Of a DNA stretch of 53,352 bases, positions 1-6,881 are shown in pieces. The DNA lies in contig DCFR01000010.1 of assembly GCA_002319815.1 (NCBI GenBank), positions 1 to 53,352 of the forward strand, written 5' to 3'. Source of the stretch: Megamonas sp. UBA1799 (GTDB taxonomy: Bacteria; Bacillota; Negativicutes; Selenomonadales; Selenomonadaceae). Within the stretch, counting starts at the first letter, position 1, and each line of letters starts with the position of its first letter. A program made the translations under genes and the position numbers. Under the pieces are notes generated by a model. That model was not told the origin of the DNA. It saw only the letters and a program-made list of their open reading frames with translations, and did not search any database.

Positions 1-317
1 GCTGTAACGTATAGCGCTGAGCAATGCGCATAGCGCGTATATACGTCGATTGCCGGATGATACAGCAGCACTTGGTTACCATATCCATCCTGACTATCTC
101 CCGCCAAGACGACTACACCATCCCATAGCGCCGGAATACCGGCGCCGTAGTCATACCCCAAATCAACACCAGCATGAAATTTCCATTCGCCGTTATACGG
201 ATCACTCCGCCAACCGAATGGAGAAGTAACCGGCAGATCCGCAGCCGCTGCGCTGCACGCCATAAATACTCCAAAAATCAAGAAAACACAAACACACTTA
301 GCAACAATTTTTTTCAC
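1..317 (-). CDS. M23-family metallopeptidase, secreted, cut by window edge
   Basis: Partial gene read leftward off the window edge; about 105 N-terminal residues are present. A GTG start at 317 follows a weak purine-rich stretch. The first 25 or so residues form a Sec signal peptide (Lys-Lys, hydrophobic core, Ala-rich cleavage region). The mature part carries the M23/LytM zinc motif HAGVDLG after DPYNGEWKF, then the Gly-Asn turn and YAHCS, which corresponds to the second HxH-type motif (usually YAHLS). Such enzymes cut peptide cross-links in peptidoglycan outside the membrane. The gene sits at the visible left end of the putative mobile element, where conjugative elements and phages often carry a wall hydrolase. 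The C-terminus, and so any extra domain, cannot be seen. Confidence 0.75.
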   Translation of the reverse strand, partial: MKKIVAKCVCVFLIFGVFMACSAAAADLPVTSPFGWRSDPYNGEWKFHAGVDLGYDYGAGIPALWDGVVVLAGDSQDGYGNQVLLYHPAIDVYTRYAHCSALYVT

Positions 318-424
318 CGTGATTCCGCCGCTTTCAGTAAAAGATAAAATCGAAATTATACTGATGATGAATACTATTGACCTTTTTTCGTACCGGCGCC
401 GATACATCACATCTTTCCATCAAA

Positions 425-452
425 TTACGCTTCCTCACATTTATGATATAAT
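425..452 (+). promoter_or_regulatory. putative promoter of the 494 gene
   Basis: A perfect TATAAT lies at 447-452, with TTACGC at 425-430 sixteen bases upstream as a weak -35 element. A ribosome binding site (AAGGAG, 480-485) follows, 8 bases before the ATG at 494. The region 318-493 separates this gene from the divergent M23 gene and shows no other gene. Confidence 0.45.
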
Positions 453-493
453 TTTTATAACAAGCAAATTTTAAACATTTAAGGAGCTAAAAA

Positions 494-1132
494 ATGAATC
501 AATTCTCAGAAATAATAAAAAATACCAACATAACACAAACGATTATCCCCTTGCTCATATCTGGCATCCTATTACGACTATGGCCGTATATTTTTTCACA
601 TCGCCGTGCAAAACGAATAATAGATGCTAATACCGAACTTATGCAGATATTCATTTTCCATGTTCTAGAATCGCTTTCGATAGATACTGAAACTATGAAA
701 TCAATTAAATATGGACTTGCCTCTCGATACAACATTACCCCTAACGATGTCGACTCACCCGAAAAGACAATTAAAAAAGCGTATTCGTACCTGGTAACGT
801 CAAAAGAATTTACAAAAGAAGAAAAACGTCAATTTTGTTTAAATGTTAAAAAATGGCAATTAGATACAAATATATCAGATACAAATGTTAAAGAACAATC
901 ACCTTATAACTCAAAAGGAATATTCTGTTCAACCAGCAAAGGAATACTCTGTATCTGGAGCCTCTACATAATAATTATGTGCATCTATACGATATACGAG
1001 GGAGATTTTTCTTCAAACACCATTGAGGCTACTTTAATTGTTATAATCATTCTCTTTCCAGTATCCATTGGTGCTGCTGTTATTCCAAATATACTTATCT
1101 ATTGCATAAAAAAAATCATTTTATGGTTCTAG
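494..1132 (+). CDS. hypothetical membrane protein
   Basis: I do not recognise this 212-residue protein. It has a strong AAGGAG ribosome binding site 8 bases before the ATG. One hydrophobic segment lies near residues 15-33 and two or three more lie at about 150-168 and 178-210. Between them is a soluble, Lys/Glu-rich middle of about 110 residues. Codon use is AT-rich, as in the rest of the element. It is the only rightward gene at this end and faces the leftward small membrane ORF, overlapping it by 12 bases tail to tail. A surface or immunity role on the element is possible but nothing in the sequence shows it. Confidence 0.6.
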   Translation: MNQFSEIIKNTNITQTIIPLLISGILLRLWPYIFSHRRAKRIIDANTELMQIFIFHVLESLSIDTETMKSIKYGLASRYNITPNDVDSPEKTIKKAYSYLVTSKEFTKEEKRQFCLNVKKWQLDTNISDTNVKEQSPYNSKGIFCSTSKGILCIWSLYIIIMCIYTIYEGDFSSNTIEATLIVIIILFPVSIGAAVIPNILIYCIKKIILWF

Positions 1133-1267
1133 GAAAAAAAGCGTTATTGCAATCCCCGCTCCTAAAAGACCATAAGGATATACAAATACCCCTATGTTTT
1201 CTAAAACAGTGACAAAAAGCAAAACAGCAACTCCGGCCAAAACTTTTTCATTAAACTTTAGATTCAT
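1121..1267 (-). CDS. small membrane protein (48 aa), coupled to DUF4406 gene
   Basis: A short ORF whose ATG (1267-1265) overlaps the TGA of the upstream gene as ATGA, a typical translational coupling arrangement. The product begins MNLKFNEKVLAGVAVLLFVT and continues to about residue 45 with two hydrophobic stretches split by a Tyr-Pro-Tyr-Gly turn, so it probably makes a membrane hairpin. No family is recognised. It ends inside the 3' end of the convergent 494-1132 gene. The evidence for expression is the exact ATGA overlap, the membrane-like composition and the lack of interrupting stops; there is no homology evidence. Confidence 0.5.
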   Translation of the reverse strand: MNLKFNEKVLAGVAVLLFVTVLENIGVFVYPYGLLGAGIAITLFFLEP

Positions 1268-1626
1268 AATCCCCAACTTTCAAGCACCATTTCTCTATCC
1301 GGCCCCTGATACATCTTGATAAATTCTAATAGAGAAACCAACTTGATTTTACGCAATTTTGCAAACGCCGCTTCCGCAACGCAGCCTCGACTGGCTTCCC
1401 ATCCTGGACACTGCACCACCCAATCACATGATTCAATCTCCGCCATGCAACGTGCCAAAATAATATATTCCGGCGTACTCGTAGACAATGACTGAAAAAG
1501 ATCTAAAGGATTGATAAACAAAAGATCTTCATCGGCCGCAGATAACCGCTGCACAATACCCGCAGCATCTTCACGATTAGCTGCTTCGTTCCCCGCCAAC
1601 GGATGGCTGATAAATATACGTTTCAT
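1264..1626 (-). CDS. DUF4406-like (nucleoside deoxyribosyltransferase-like) protein
   Basis: A 120-residue protein beginning MKRIFISHPLAG, the characteristic start of DUF4406-type phage and element proteins related to nucleoside 2-deoxyribosyltransferases. A later stretch (CDWVVQCPGWEASRGC) matches the family's conserved 'D.vv.lpgWe.S.Ga' element. The start is set by AGGAGG 7 bases before ATG 1626; the frame stays open to an ATG at 1725, which would add 33 residues that do not resemble the family. The fold suggests binding of a nucleotide or base, but the reaction is unknown. It is followed by a coupled small membrane ORF. Confidence 0.65.
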   Translation of the reverse strand: MKRIFISHPLAGNEAANREDAAGIVQRLSAADEDLLFINPLDLFQSLSTSTPEYIILARCMAEIESCDWVVQCPGWEASRGCVAEAAFAKLRKIKLVSLLEFIKMYQGPDREMVLESWGL

Positions 1627-1760
1627 TAAGCGACCTCCTAAATTTTGACCTTCTGATTCGAAGATTAATCCAGAAAAAAGTAAAGCAATATCCGTATTTT
1701 TATCGCAAACAAAAACTTTTTCCATTGTTATCCATCCCTAATTTACTTCTTCGTATAACG

Positions 1761-1847
1761 TTAGTTCTTTAAGCATTTATACATCCTCAGAATTTTTGGC
1801 AATGTAGCAATAATCAAAGTTATCCCGCGTGCTATCATATCTATCAT
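1761..1847 (-). CDS. possible 28-residue hydrophobic peptide coupled to parB
   Basis: A 28-codon ORF whose ATG (1847-1845) overlaps the parB-like stop as ATGA. The product starts MIDMIARGITLIIATLPKIL and is a single hydrophobic or amphipathic segment with a basic, Cys-containing tail. This is the second ATGA-linked small hydrophobic ORF in the gene string. It could be a real coupled peptide or a chance run of open frame: 28 codons is short and no family is recognised. Confidence 0.25.
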   Translation of the reverse strand: MIDMIARGITLIIATLPKILRMYKCLKN

Positions 1848-3112
1848 GATTCTCTTTCCATCAAATCGCGTTCCGCATAAACCAGTAATTTCCTGGCATA
1901 TTCGGCTATCGCATGATATTTTGTTGCATGAAGATCATCGCGTTCTGATTGTTGCTCTTGCGCTTGAATAAATCGCTTTAACTCTGAAATTGTTGTCTGG
2001 ATGGCCTGCGTGTCAAAAGGTAAGAAAGATATAGGCTCATTGGTCGGTTCTGAAATATCACTTTTAGTGACATTCTCAAGAGGTGAAGCCTTTTTTTCAT
2101 TCGAATCTTGACAAGAACAAGCTTCTATATCCTCCTCATCTACTACAACAGGATGAGAATTAATATTTTTATGATTTACTTCTTTACTGGGCGCTTCTGA
2201 TTCCGTCTTAACTGGCGGAAGCACTACTTCTTTGTCAGGTATAGTTTGAGTTTTTACAGGATCTGGACCAGCTATATTCGTTGCTTCTGTCTCGGAAGCC
2301 ACAATTTCAGATGACTCTATATCCGGTTTAGGGGCTAATGCTGCGTCAGATATGTCATGTTTGACGGTCTTAATCGCCCGGACGGTATAATCACCCAGCT
2401 GCTGCAGACGAGTAAAAATTCGTACCTGTAAGTCACTCGAAAGACCAGTTAATTCAGCGGCAGCCGTAAGATTTAAAGTCCCATGCTCTACAGCTGGCCG
2501 AATCTCATCCGCCAGCTTATGCAGCGATTGTATCCGTTGCAGGACCGTTTCAGATAATCCCATCTTATTGGCAAAATAAGTACGAAAACGTCCGGATTCC
2601 TGCCCTGCTGCAACAGCAGCATCAAAGATTTTACGATGAACCGTTTCAAGGCGGTCAATTTCTTCTAAATCTTCAAATGGTGTAACCGTTTTTCTTCCGC
2701 CGCGATTGGTCGTCATCAAAGCTAATGTCTCCGCATCCGACGCATCCAAAATATTTTTATTTGGATTTTCAGCCAAAAAATCATGAACAATGACTGGAAC
2801 CAAGGGACTGGTAATAATGGTGCTTTTTTTCTGTTCCAAAAGATAGATCACGGCGGCACGACGGCAGTGCCCCGCATAAAGCATATTTTTTCCATTTTCC
2901 TGCTGAACGATCAGGGGCTGCTGTACGCCGCCCACCAATTCGATTTCTTCCGCTAAATTTTGAATATCTCGTAAAGCCCGAGTATTTTTTGGATTCGGTG
3001 TCAGATCGTACACACTCATCATAACGATTCTATTCGGCTGAACGGCGCTGGGTTTTATCTTACCAGCCGCAAAACTGCCGATATTTTCCATGTTAAATTT
3101 CACCTTTGCCAT
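1844..3112 (-). CDS. ParB/RepB-family partition protein
   Basis: A 422-residue protein with a ParB N-terminal nuclease-like/CTP-binding domain at about residues 25-140: DLTPNPKNTR, then ELVGGVQQPLIVQ and AGHCRRAAV, which matches the family's GERR/GHRR box. A helix-turn-helix DNA-binding region follows at about 180-230 (MGLSETVLQRIQSL). Residues 260-360 are a long acidic, Ser/Pro/Glu-rich linker, and the C-terminus has a coiled-coil likely to dimerise. AAGGAG lies 8 bases before the start. It follows parA by 37 bases, and that gap holds a palindrome that could be its binding site. It would act with ParA to segregate the element when extrachromosomal, or as a regulator. Confidence 0.85.
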   Translation of the reverse strand: MAKVKFNMENIGSFAAGKIKPSAVQPNRIVMMSVYDLTPNPKNTRALRDIQNLAEEIELVGGVQQPLIVQQENGKNMLYAGHCRRAAVIYLLEQKKSTIITSPLVPVIVHDFLAENPNKNILDASDAETLALMTTNRGGRKTVTPFEDLEEIDRLETVHRKIFDAAVAAGQESGRFRTYFANKMGLSETVLQRIQSLHKLADEIRPAVEHGTLNLTAAAELTGLSSDLQVRIFTRLQQLGDYTVRAIKTVKHDISDAALAPKPDIESSEIVASETEATNIAGPDPVKTQTIPDKEVVLPPVKTESEAPSKEVNHKNINSHPVVVDEEDIEACSCQDSNEKKASPLENVTKSDISEPTNEPISFLPFDTQAIQTTISELKRFIQAQEQQSERDDLHATKYHAIAEYARKLLVYAERDLMERES

Positions 3113-3127
3113 ATGATCACTCCTTCC

Positions 3128-3144
3128 GTGTTCACAATGAACAC
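3128..3144. promoter_or_regulatory. palindrome in the parA-parB gap, candidate ParB site
   Basis: A perfect 7-base inverted repeat with a 3-base centre, GTGTTCA-CAA-TGAACAC, lies in the 37-base gap between the parA stop and the parB start. Its layout resembles the chromosomal parS consensus (TGTTTCACGTGAAACA), with TGTT..CA and TG.AACA ends. It also overlaps the leader of parB and could be an autoregulatory operator. I saw no second copy in the window. Confidence 0.4.
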
Positions 3145-3149
3145 ATAAA

Positions 3150-3920
3150 TTATCCTTCCATTAATGCGTTCATTACATTCACAAAGTCACGAGCAAACCC
3201 ACAACCTGGGGATACTTCAAAAACAGCCTTCCCATCATTCATAGCCCGTTCTACAAAATTAATACGATCATGACGTCCGGGATTGCTATTACGCAAACTG
3301 ACGGGTAAAACTGGCATAATCTCTTGAATACGCTGTGCATAAAGACTCTGTGCCACCCCGCCGGCAGGCTTATATTTGTTAAAAATAGCCATCCCATGTA
3401 AGGCAGGGTTATAAGCTGCCGCAGCATCCATTAATTTTCGAATAGTTTTGACGCCGTTAATGGAGAATTCATCCGGCCCAACAATGACCAATGCAGTATT
3501 GCAGCAGGTCAATGAATTCATTACTAAAGCAGATGCATCCGGTGGATTATCAATCAGGCAGATATCATAATCAGTCACCATAAGCTTTTGCCGTAAAATC
3601 GTTTGCCATGCAACATCTGGCTGTGGTAAAGCCAATTCGGCAGCCTTCAAATTAAGATCACTTGGCAGAATATCCAAATGCTCATAATGCGTATGCTGTA
3701 CTACATCGGCAACTGTCATGTTGTCATCTGTATACAGATCAGCCAATGTCATAGTGTCATCCAAAATTTTTACGCCGAAAAAGGTGGTAGCATTCCCCTG
3801 CTTATCATTATCTACGACAAGCACCCGATAACCCGCTTGAGCAAAGGTAATTGCCATATTAACGCTGACGGTCGTTTTACCGACGCCGCCTTTTTGATTA
3901 TTAATTGATAAAATGTTCAT
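3150..3920 (-). CDS. ParA-family partition ATPase
   Basis: A MinD/ParA-type P-loop ATPase. The deviant Walker A box NNQKGGVGKTTV lies near the N-terminus, the A' box LVVDNDKQGNAT about 30 residues later, and the Walker B-like LIDNPPDA about 115 residues in; DNPPD is slightly unlike the usual DTPP/DCPP. The start at 3920 (MNILSINNQ) fits the family; in-frame ATGs at 3929 and 3944 also exist and no ribosome binding site decides among them. The gene starts inside the 3' end of the upstream XRE gene. ParA dimers on DNA would move ParB-bound copies of the element apart. A ParA/ParB pair is typical of plasmids, phage-plasmids and some integrative conjugative elements. Confidence 0.9.
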   Translation of the reverse strand: MNILSINNQKGGVGKTTVSVNMAITFAQAGYRVLVVDNDKQGNATTFFGVKILDDTMTLADLYTDDNMTVADVVQHTHYEHLDILPSDLNLKAAELALPQPDVAWQTILRQKLMVTDYDICLIDNPPDASALVMNSLTCCNTALVIVGPDEFSINGVKTIRKLMDAAAAYNPALHGMAIFNKYKPAGGVAQSLYAQRIQEIMPVLPVSLRNSNPGRHDRINFVERAMNDGKAVFEVSPGCGFARDFVNVMNALMEG

Positions 3921-4218
3921 AATTGTCATCTGCTTTCTTTTCATTTTGTAAAATTTTTTCTAATTCAGTAATCCTTTCTGCCAGATTGTTCAGCTCAGCC
4001 ATAATATAGGGATAAAGCGGTAAATCAGACTTGAAATATCCGACGGGTAGCTGAAAATAATCTGCCAGAATCGTATAAACCATATTGGAAGTTGGCCGAA
4101 CATCGTAATTTTCCCAATCACGGATCGTATTACGATGAATACCAAGCAACCGACTTAATTCGAGTTGACTCAAACTCTTTCTTTTTCTTAAAAAATGAAT
4201 TTTCTCTCCAAAAGTCAT
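3901..4218 (-). CDS. XRE-family regulator with C-terminal coiled-coil
   Basis: A 105-residue protein. Residues 3-60 form a Cro/CI-type helix-turn-helix (KRKSLSQLELSRLLGIHRNTIRDWE, split here as two helices around LLGIHRN). The ending FQLPVGYF is common to XRE repressors. Residues 70-95 are a heptad-like stretch with Leu/Ile spacing (ELNNLAERITELEKIL) that should dimerise. Its 3' end overlaps parA, and it starts 6 bases after the upstream coiled-coil gene, so it probably regulates and travels with the partition genes. The target operator was not identified. Confidence 0.75.
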   Translation of the reverse strand: MTFGEKIHFLRKRKSLSQLELSRLLGIHRNTIRDWENYDVRPTSNMVYTILADYFQLPVGYFKSDLPLYPYIMAELNNLAERITELEKILQNEKKADDNYEHFIN

Positions 4219-4224
4219 CTGATC

Positions 4225-4497
4225 CTATCCTTCCAGCATAAACTTTTTCAGCTCATTAATCGCTGACTGAAGATACTCGATTAATTGCCGAAGCTGCTCT
4301 TGCTCATCTGCAGAAGCGCGATAAGCAGACAGATTTTTTACAAGTTTTTGCTGACATTTATTCATATCACACTGGAAATCATCAATAATCATACCAGTAC
4401 TAGAAATATCACTTTTACCAAGCATATCTCGTAGCATTTCATTTTCTTTGATTAATTGATCCAGTTCTTTATGCAAACTTTCCACGGTATCATCCAT
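4225..4497 (-). CDS. hypothetical coiled-coil protein
   Basis: About 90 residues, almost all predicted helical. Residues 5-30 (SLHKELDQLIKENEMLRDML) and 55-85 (EQLRQLIEYLQSAINELKKF) have clear heptad spacing of Leu/Ile. No catalytic motif and no family is recognised. ATG 4497 is preferred over TTG 4503 because GGTGA lies 7 bases upstream of it. It is the first gene of the leftward group that continues into the XRE gene, parA and parB. The region 4504-4638 upstream holds no gene I can support. Confidence 0.5.
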   Translation of the reverse strand: MDDTVESLHKELDQLIKENEMLRDMLGKSDISSTGMIIDDFQCDMNKCQQKLVKNLSAYRASADEQEQLRQLIEYLQSAINELKKFMLEG

Positions 4498-4638
4498 AAG
4501 CAATCACCGCATTCACTTCTTTCATTTTTAATGGCAAAATAGCCAAACAATCAAAACGATAAGGATTTACTTGATTTATGTACTGATTTGTGGTATTTTG
4601 AATAATAACCGGAGGCCATTCATGGTTTCCCGTGTGTT

Positions 4639-4677
4639 AAAAAGCAGCTGACTATTTCGCGGTAGGGGCTGCTTTTT
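4639..4677. terminator. hairpin copy 1 downstream of the 4698-4931 gene
   Basis: A 10-base-pair stem (AAAAAGCAGC / GCTGCTTTTT) with A and T runs on both sides, so it can stop transcription in either direction. Inside is a second small stem, CTAT (4652-4655) with GTAG (4662-4665), closing a TTCGCG loop. It lies 20 bases past the stop of the leftward 4698-4931 gene. The same inner fold and the flanking TTTTTTGCTTATTTTC recur at 4964-5016. Confidence 0.65.
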
Positions 4678-4697
4678 TTTGCTTATTTTCGTATTAA

Positions 4698-4931
4698 TCA
4701 CCCTCTCTCATTACTAAAGGGATTATTCCATGCTTTTCTTTCTTTCATAATTGTGGTATTAACTTTTTGATAGGTGAAGTTATACTCTATTCCCAAGATA
4801 TTTCCGAGCATAACCGCATGATCCAATATCTCTGAAAGAACATCCGTGTCACTGTTCGTTGATGTGACATACCCCACATAGCGATCACATGCTTTTTCGT
4901 ACATACATCGAATTTGCACTTCGGAAATCAT
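4698..4931 (-). CDS. hypothetical protein (77 aa)
   Basis: A short soluble protein with no recognised family. A strong GGGAGGGG ribosome binding site sits 5-6 bases before the ATG. The sequence is mostly helical-looking with a C-terminal basic stretch (IMKERKAWNNPF). It lies between two related hairpins, one in its 5' leader and one just after its stop, so it forms a compact gene unit downstream of xis. Its place in the int-xis group suggests a role on the element, but no function can be assigned. Confidence 0.5.
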   Translation of the reverse strand: MISEVQIRCMYEKACDRYVGYVTSTNSDTDVLSEILDHAVMLGNILGIEYNFTYQKVNTTIMKERKAWNNPFSNERG

Positions 4932-4963
4932 TTTTCCCCTCCCTTATCTGCAATCTCAGGGTC

Positions 4964-5000
4964 AAACACAGCTTACTATTTCGAGATAGGATCTGTGTTT
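4964..5000. terminator. hairpin copy 2 downstream of xis
   Basis: A perfect 8-base-pair stem (AAACACAG 4964-4971 / CTGTGTTT 4993-5000) encloses CTAT (4976-4979) and ATAG (4986-4989) around a TTCGAG loop. On the plus strand a T run follows; on the minus strand the T run is poor. It lies 6 bases past the xis stop and inside the leader of the next gene, so read-through or attenuation is possible. Its core matches the hairpin at 4639-4677. Confidence 0.6.
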
Positions 5001-5005
5001 TTTGC

Positions 5006-5305
5006 TTATTTTCTTATTAGTTTAGTGAGCTCATCCGTATAATTTGAATGCGTTAAAACTTTTTTATTACACTGACGATGTGGTCGGACACTTGAAGAAA
5101 ATTGAGGAACATTATGATCTGGCTGCACCGGATGTTCTGGGAAATGCGTTTTAAGCAGTTGAAGCTTTGTCTTGCATTCATCTTCATCCATCAGATATTT
5201 TCGCCCAACTGGCATGTATGGTAATTGGCCTGTCCGGCATAGCCGTTTAATTGTTCCCAATGGATATCCGGTGCGTTGTGCAAAATCTTTGGCATAAAGC
5301 TGCAT
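5006..5305 (-). CDS. excisionase-like helix-turn-helix protein
   Basis: A 99-residue basic protein. Residues 1-45 form a MerR/Xis-type winged helix: YAKDFAQRTGYPLGTIKRLC, a turn, then LPYMPVGRKYLMDEDE, the usual excisionase 'p.~~vGrk~li~~~~' wing. The rest is basic and low in predicted structure. Its ATG shares one base with the integrase stop (TAATG), so the two genes are translationally coupled. Small proteins of this kind bend DNA at attachment sites and direct the integrase towards excision. Assignment as xis rests on fold and position. Confidence 0.75.
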   Translation of the reverse strand: MQLYAKDFAQRTGYPLGTIKRLCRTGQLPYMPVGRKYLMDEDECKTKLQLLKTHFPEHPVQPDHNVPQFSSSVRPHRQCNKKVLTHSNYTDELTKLIRK

Positions 5306-6435
5306 TATTTTTCACTTCCTTTTTTCAAGCTATAAAGATTTTCAATAACTTTATTAATAGCTGTCTCCTGCCGTGGCATTGCATGTGCATATAATTCCAA
5401 GGTGTGTGATTGTTTACTATGGCCGAGCCGCTTTGCAACATCAGATAATGGAATACCCGCCGCAAGAAGTTCGGTAGCATGTGTATGCCGCAAACAATGA
5501 AAATTTTTATACTCTAACCCTAAATCATATTTTGTAAAAAGGGCTTTCCAAAAACGTTCAAACGAGCGTGGCGCTATTGGCTTCCCGGTCCGGGTATGAA
5601 AACATAGATCATATGGATCATCAGTTAACCGATGCTGTTTTAATTCTATTAACACTGCCATAACTTCACATGGAATTTGTATTTTCCGCTGCGACGCTTT
5701 GGTTTTTGGTTGCTCCAGAAAAATCCCTACGGATAGAGACTGTTGAATTGAATACTGTATATATAAGCTGTTATCTTGCTCATTGATATTTTCCCATTTT
5801 AGAGCAAGAAGCTCTCCAAGGCGCATGCCTGTCGTTGAAGCTAGTAAAACGATAGGATAATATCTATGCAAACGAGGTTCGCGTTGTATAGTAGCTAAAA
5901 TCAGGTGAATTTCTTTTGCAGAAAATATTGAGATCTCTTTTTTTATGGGTTTTGGCGGCTCAACAGTTAGCATAATATTGCGTGCCAGAAGTTCAATTTG
6001 AACTGCTTTTTTAAACATCGCCATGAGAATTTTATGAACTTTATAGACCGTCGATGCAGACAGGGATTGCAAAAGTTCTTGATACAATTTTTGAACCTGC
6101 AAAGATGTTAATTCCTGTATACGATACCGACTAATTAATTGTAAATGTTTAGCCAGTTCTGCATATCGTTCAAAGGTCCGTTGCCGGACGGCATTTTTTT
6201 TGTATGTTTTTAACCATTGGATACTCCATTCTCCAACAGTTAAATCGCTGGCTGCAACATACGTACCTTCCTGAAGCTGATGCCGCTGCTCAGTTTGCCA
6301 TTCTACAGCAGCAGCGCGGGTTTCAAATCTTCTTGAAAATCGTTTTCCATCCGGTGTTGTGATAAATACCCGATAAGAACGTTGTAGCTTATCGTAATAA
6401 ACAGTGCCCTCATAATTTCTCCGTTGCTTCGCCAT
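5305..6435 (-). CDS. int: tyrosine recombinase / phage-type integrase
   Basis: About 376 residues with the normal three-part layout of Tn916/phage integrases: an N-terminal arm-binding region (GTVYYDKLQRSYRVFITTPDG), a SAM-like core-binding domain at about 60-160, and a catalytic domain. Catalytic residues are visible: Arg205 (TTGMRLGELL), a Lys in the beta hairpin (KTKASQRK), His313 and Arg316 (HCLRHTHATELL), His339 (RLGHS) and Tyr349 (LELYAHAM). ATG 6435 is preferred over TTG 6450 because GGGGGACC precedes it at good spacing. It is coupled to xis. The only nearby attachment candidate is the tRNA-Arg gene at 9877, about 3.4 kb away at the element's right end. Confidence 0.92.
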   Translation of the reverse strand: MAKQRRNYEGTVYYDKLQRSYRVFITTPDGKRFSRRFETRAAAVEWQTEQRHQLQEGTYVAASDLTVGEWSIQWLKTYKKNAVRQRTFERYAELAKHLQLISRYRIQELTSLQVQKLYQELLQSLSASTVYKVHKILMAMFKKAVQIELLARNIMLTVEPPKPIKKEISIFSAKEIHLILATIQREPRLHRYYPIVLLASTTGMRLGELLALKWENINEQDNSLYIQYSIQQSLSVGIFLEQPKTKASQRKIQIPCEVMAVLIELKQHRLTDDPYDLCFHTRTGKPIAPRSFERFWKALFTKYDLGLEYKNFHCLRHTHATELLAAGIPLSDVAKRLGHSKQSHTLELYAHAMPRQETAINKVIENLYSLKKGSEK

Positions 6436-6565
6436 AGCCAGGTCCCCCAATATTACTGATTTTTATATTCATGAAACACGATGTCCATAATGGACATCTT
6501 TCCCCGGCAATCATCCCGTGCTATAATAAAACTATCGTTTACCCGATTGCCGTCGGGTCATTTTT

Positions 6566-6775
6566 TTATCTTGCGGGGTTGCCATCCCACAAAATTCGTA
6601 AATCTTTAATGTTAAGCACATCAGCAATCCGAATTGCCGTTCGGATTGCTGGCTCATTCGCATCATACTCATAATTTTGATAGACGCGAACATTTAAATG
6701 TGCTTCCTTCGCGACCTGTACTTGTGTCTTGCCAGACTTTTCACGGGCCGTTTGTAATCTCGTTTTACTTTTCAC
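6566..6775 (-). CDS. small XRE-family repressor
   Basis: A 69-residue Cro/CI-like helix-turn-helix protein (KSGKTQVQVAKEAHLNVRVYQNYEY). The start is GTG 6775, with GAGGTG just upstream. It diverges from a second XRE gene at 6882 across a 19-base mirror repeat. Its promoter is TTGACA-17-TAATAT on the minus strand, with one repeat arm lying in the spacer. The short length, with no C-terminal effector domain, suggests a Cro-like or antirepressor-sensitive regulator. It lies between int and the switch, so it probably controls the int-xis side. Confidence 0.8.
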   Translation of the reverse strand: MKSKTRLQTAREKSGKTQVQVAKEAHLNVRVYQNYEYDANEPAIRTAIRIADVLNIKDLRILWDGNPAR

Positions 6776-6798
6776 TTCACCTCACTCCCTTCTTGATC

Positions 6799-6857
6799 TT
6801 AACACGTATAATAATTCGTGTTACGGTTATATTAGCACGAATTATTATACGTGTCAA
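6799..6857. promoter_or_regulatory. divergent promoter with 19-bp mirror-image operators
   Basis: Arms ACACGTATAATAATTCGTG (6802-6820) and its exact reverse complement (6836-6854) are separated by 15 bases. Each arm is itself a CACG-N10-CGTG operator. The leftward promoter is TTGACA (6857-6852), 17-base spacer, TAATAT (6834-6829); the right arm fills the spacer. The mirrored rightward promoter is TTAACA (6799-6804), 17-base spacer, TACGGT (6822-6827), weaker at the -10. Binding of a repressor dimer at each arm would shut off either direction. Confidence 0.7.
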
Positions 6858-6881
6858 TAATTTATTTTGGAGGATTGACAC

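Noticed and set aside
1738..1776. 12-codon ORF (MLKELTLYEEVN) with a fair ribosome binding site
   Set aside because: Too short and without any supporting pattern; likely chance in the leader of the DUF4406-like gene.
4621..4650. Plus-strand mini ORF after GGAGG (MVSRVLKSS) leading into the first hairpin
   Set aside because: Only nine codons, no promoter, and the hairpin is better explained as the terminator of the leftward gene.
4639..5000. Possible integron attC-like sites flanking a gene cassette
   Set aside because: The hairpins lack the paired RYYYAAC/GTTRRRY boxes and the integrase is of phage type; no integron integrase is present.
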